Source: Enterovibrio calviensis DSM 14347
Lineage (GTDB): Bacteria; Pseudomonadota; Gammaproteobacteria; Enterobacterales; Vibrionaceae
DNA: 64,000 nucleotides
Assembly: GCF_000621165.1 (NCBI RefSeq)
Contig: NZ_KK211218.1
Coordinates: 52,936 to 116,935 of the forward strand
Reading direction: 5' to 3'
Made by a program: the position numbers and the translations under genes. Positions within the stretch are counted from its first letter, which is position 1. Every line of letters begins with the position of its first letter. The notes under the pieces are model-generated. The model did no database searches. It was not told where the DNA came from and saw only the letters and a program-made list of their open reading frames with translations. Of this stretch, positions 63,453-64,000 are shown piece by piece.

Positions 63453-63471
63453 GGGAATTTTTCCCAATTCC
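63453..63471. promoter_or_regulatory. GGAATT inverted repeat at the RpiR start
   Basis: GGGAA-TTT-TTCCC (63453-63465) and the nested GGAATT-N6-AATTCC (63454-63471) sit immediately before the chosen start codon. If bound, the site could block initiation or elongation. Confidence 0.5.
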
Positions 63472-63503
63472 TTAATCTACGGGACATATTTCCACTCGCC
63501 CTA

Positions 63504-63532
63504 TGGGAATTCAAGAGAATCACAAATTCCCA
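63504..63532. promoter_or_regulatory. Second GGGAATT inverted repeat upstream of the RpiR gene
   Basis: TGGGAATT-N13-AATTCCCA is a perfect 8-bp inverted repeat about 55 bases before the chosen RpiR start. It shares the half-site GGGAATT with the site at 63453-63471, suggesting paired autoregulatory operators. Confidence 0.55.
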
Positions 63533-63615
63533 CATAAAAAATGTGACTAATCTGAACTTGTTTTTTTTCCGTTAACGAGTCGGTGTTGTTTGTTATGACG
63601 GCATACATAGACATG

Positions 63616-63647
63616 AAAAACGCCATCCCCTTTAACGGAGGATGGCG
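63616..63647 (-). terminator. Terminator of the RTX gene
   Basis: On the minus strand the stem CGCCATCC / GGATGGCG around an 11-base loop is followed by TTTTT, about 25 bases after the stop of the RTX gene. Confidence 0.85.
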
Positions 63648-63671
63648 AGTGGTTAGACATTGAAATGGTTA

Positions 63672-64000
63672 TCAGGCTGAATAAAAGAACTCAAAGTCAT
63701 TGGCACTAATGTCAGTGGCGTCTATCCCTTTGAGAAGCACGTTGACGTGGTCAGCCGTCACTGGTTCGTCCCGATAGGTGTATTCACGGAACATCTGCAC
63801 AAGGGTGTCATCTCCTTGTTGGGTGATGATGAAGTCATTGAAATCCATTTGTTCGTGGAAGTAATCATTGAACGCGATTTTGTCTTCGCCGATGACGAAG
63901 TCGGAGATGGTGTCGGTTTCAACGTCGCTGGTGTAGTTGGCACGTTCGTCACTCACCACGAAAGTATCGGCACCGTTACCGCCAGTGAGCGTATCTTCGC
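63672..64000 (-). CDS. C-terminal end of an RTX calcium-binding secreted protein
   Basis: The minus strand is open from the window edge to a stop at 63672. The first residues visible include GGNGADTF, an RTX nonapeptide-type Ca2+ binding repeat, followed by the typical type I secretion end: DTISDFVIGEDKIAFNDYF and a short acidic C-terminus. Such proteins leave the cell through a TolC-type type I channel. The true start lies outside the window; the GTG at 63959 is not a real start. The remaining domains, and so the function (toxin, adhesin or enzyme), cannot be seen. Confidence 0.8.
   Translation of the reverse strand, partial: EDTLTGGNGADTFVVSDERANYTSDVETDTISDFVIGEDKIAFNDYFHEQMDFNDFIITQQGDDTLVQMFREYTYRDEPVTADHVNVLLKGIDATDISANDFEFFYSA

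Overview
The window reads as chromosomal DNA of a marine gammaproteobacterium of the Vibrionaceae; the protein style suggests the Grimontia/Enterovibrio group, but that placement is inferred from gene content (bioA//bioBFCD, htpX, sstT, punR/punC, dcuC-pepT, an ECF11-ChrR pair), not from a search. Genes are tightly packed, mostly in short operons with clear Shine-Dalgarno sites and rho-independent terminators. No tRNA, rRNA, CRISPR array, insertion sequence or integron attC site was found. Layout: 1-4.6 kb carries, all on the minus strand, the start of a Na+/Ser-Thr symporter (sstT), an ECF sigma factor with its ChrR-type zinc/cupin anti-sigma, a LON-domain protein and bioA. 4.6-8.5 kb is the bioBFCD operon, divergent from bioA across a BirA-like operator, so the whole pimeloyl-ACP-to-biotin pathway is here. 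8.6-16.6 kb holds a small unknown protein, protease HtpX, a VOC protein, a penicillin-acylase-family enzyme, a patch of palindromic dispersed repeats, and a DUF1800/DUF1501 pair (the latter a Tat substrate). 16.8-25.8 kb is housekeeping/accessory: a methyltransferase, the purine-nucleoside exporter pair punC/punR, a DUF1272 zinc protein, an SHMT-fold enzyme with a divergent LysR regulator, an HExxH lipoprotein, and an exported metallo-beta-lactamase-fold protein with altered metal ligands and its own LysR regulator. 25.9-31.8 kb is a chaperone-usher pilus operon with two pilins, two chaperones, usher and a probable tip protein, followed by about 1.4 kb of AT-rich DNA without genes. 33.2-40.1 kb is a ribitol utilisation cassette: ABC importer, ribitol 2-dehydrogenase, ribulokinase and a divergent LacI-type regulator. 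40.2-43.1 kb holds small enzymes, including a VOC protein, a P-loop kinase and three GNAT acetyltransferases. 43.3-56.8 kb is the most interesting block: a LysR regulator divergent from an operon for an ABC importer, LamB/YcsF (PxpA-like), a free-standing biotin carrier, a biotin carboxylase, the AHS1 and AHS2 proteins (PxpB/PxpC-like), a GABA-type transaminase and succinate-semialdehyde dehydrogenase, then a porin. AHS1/AHS2 form the carboxyltransferase of urea carboxylase, so these genes could make a complete multi-subunit biotin-dependent carboxylase acting on a cyclic amide (lactam), which is then opened to GABA (or 5-aminovalerate) and oxidised to a dicarboxylate; this is an inference from gene content. 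57.2-59.5 kb encodes a DUF4157 protein with a C-terminal AHH-type nuclease domain, an orphan toxin-like effector with no injection-system or immunity gene in view. 59.6-64 kb has pepT, dcuC, an RpiR/SIS regulator with inverted repeats in its leader, and the C-terminal end of an RTX calcium-binding secreted protein cut by the window edge.
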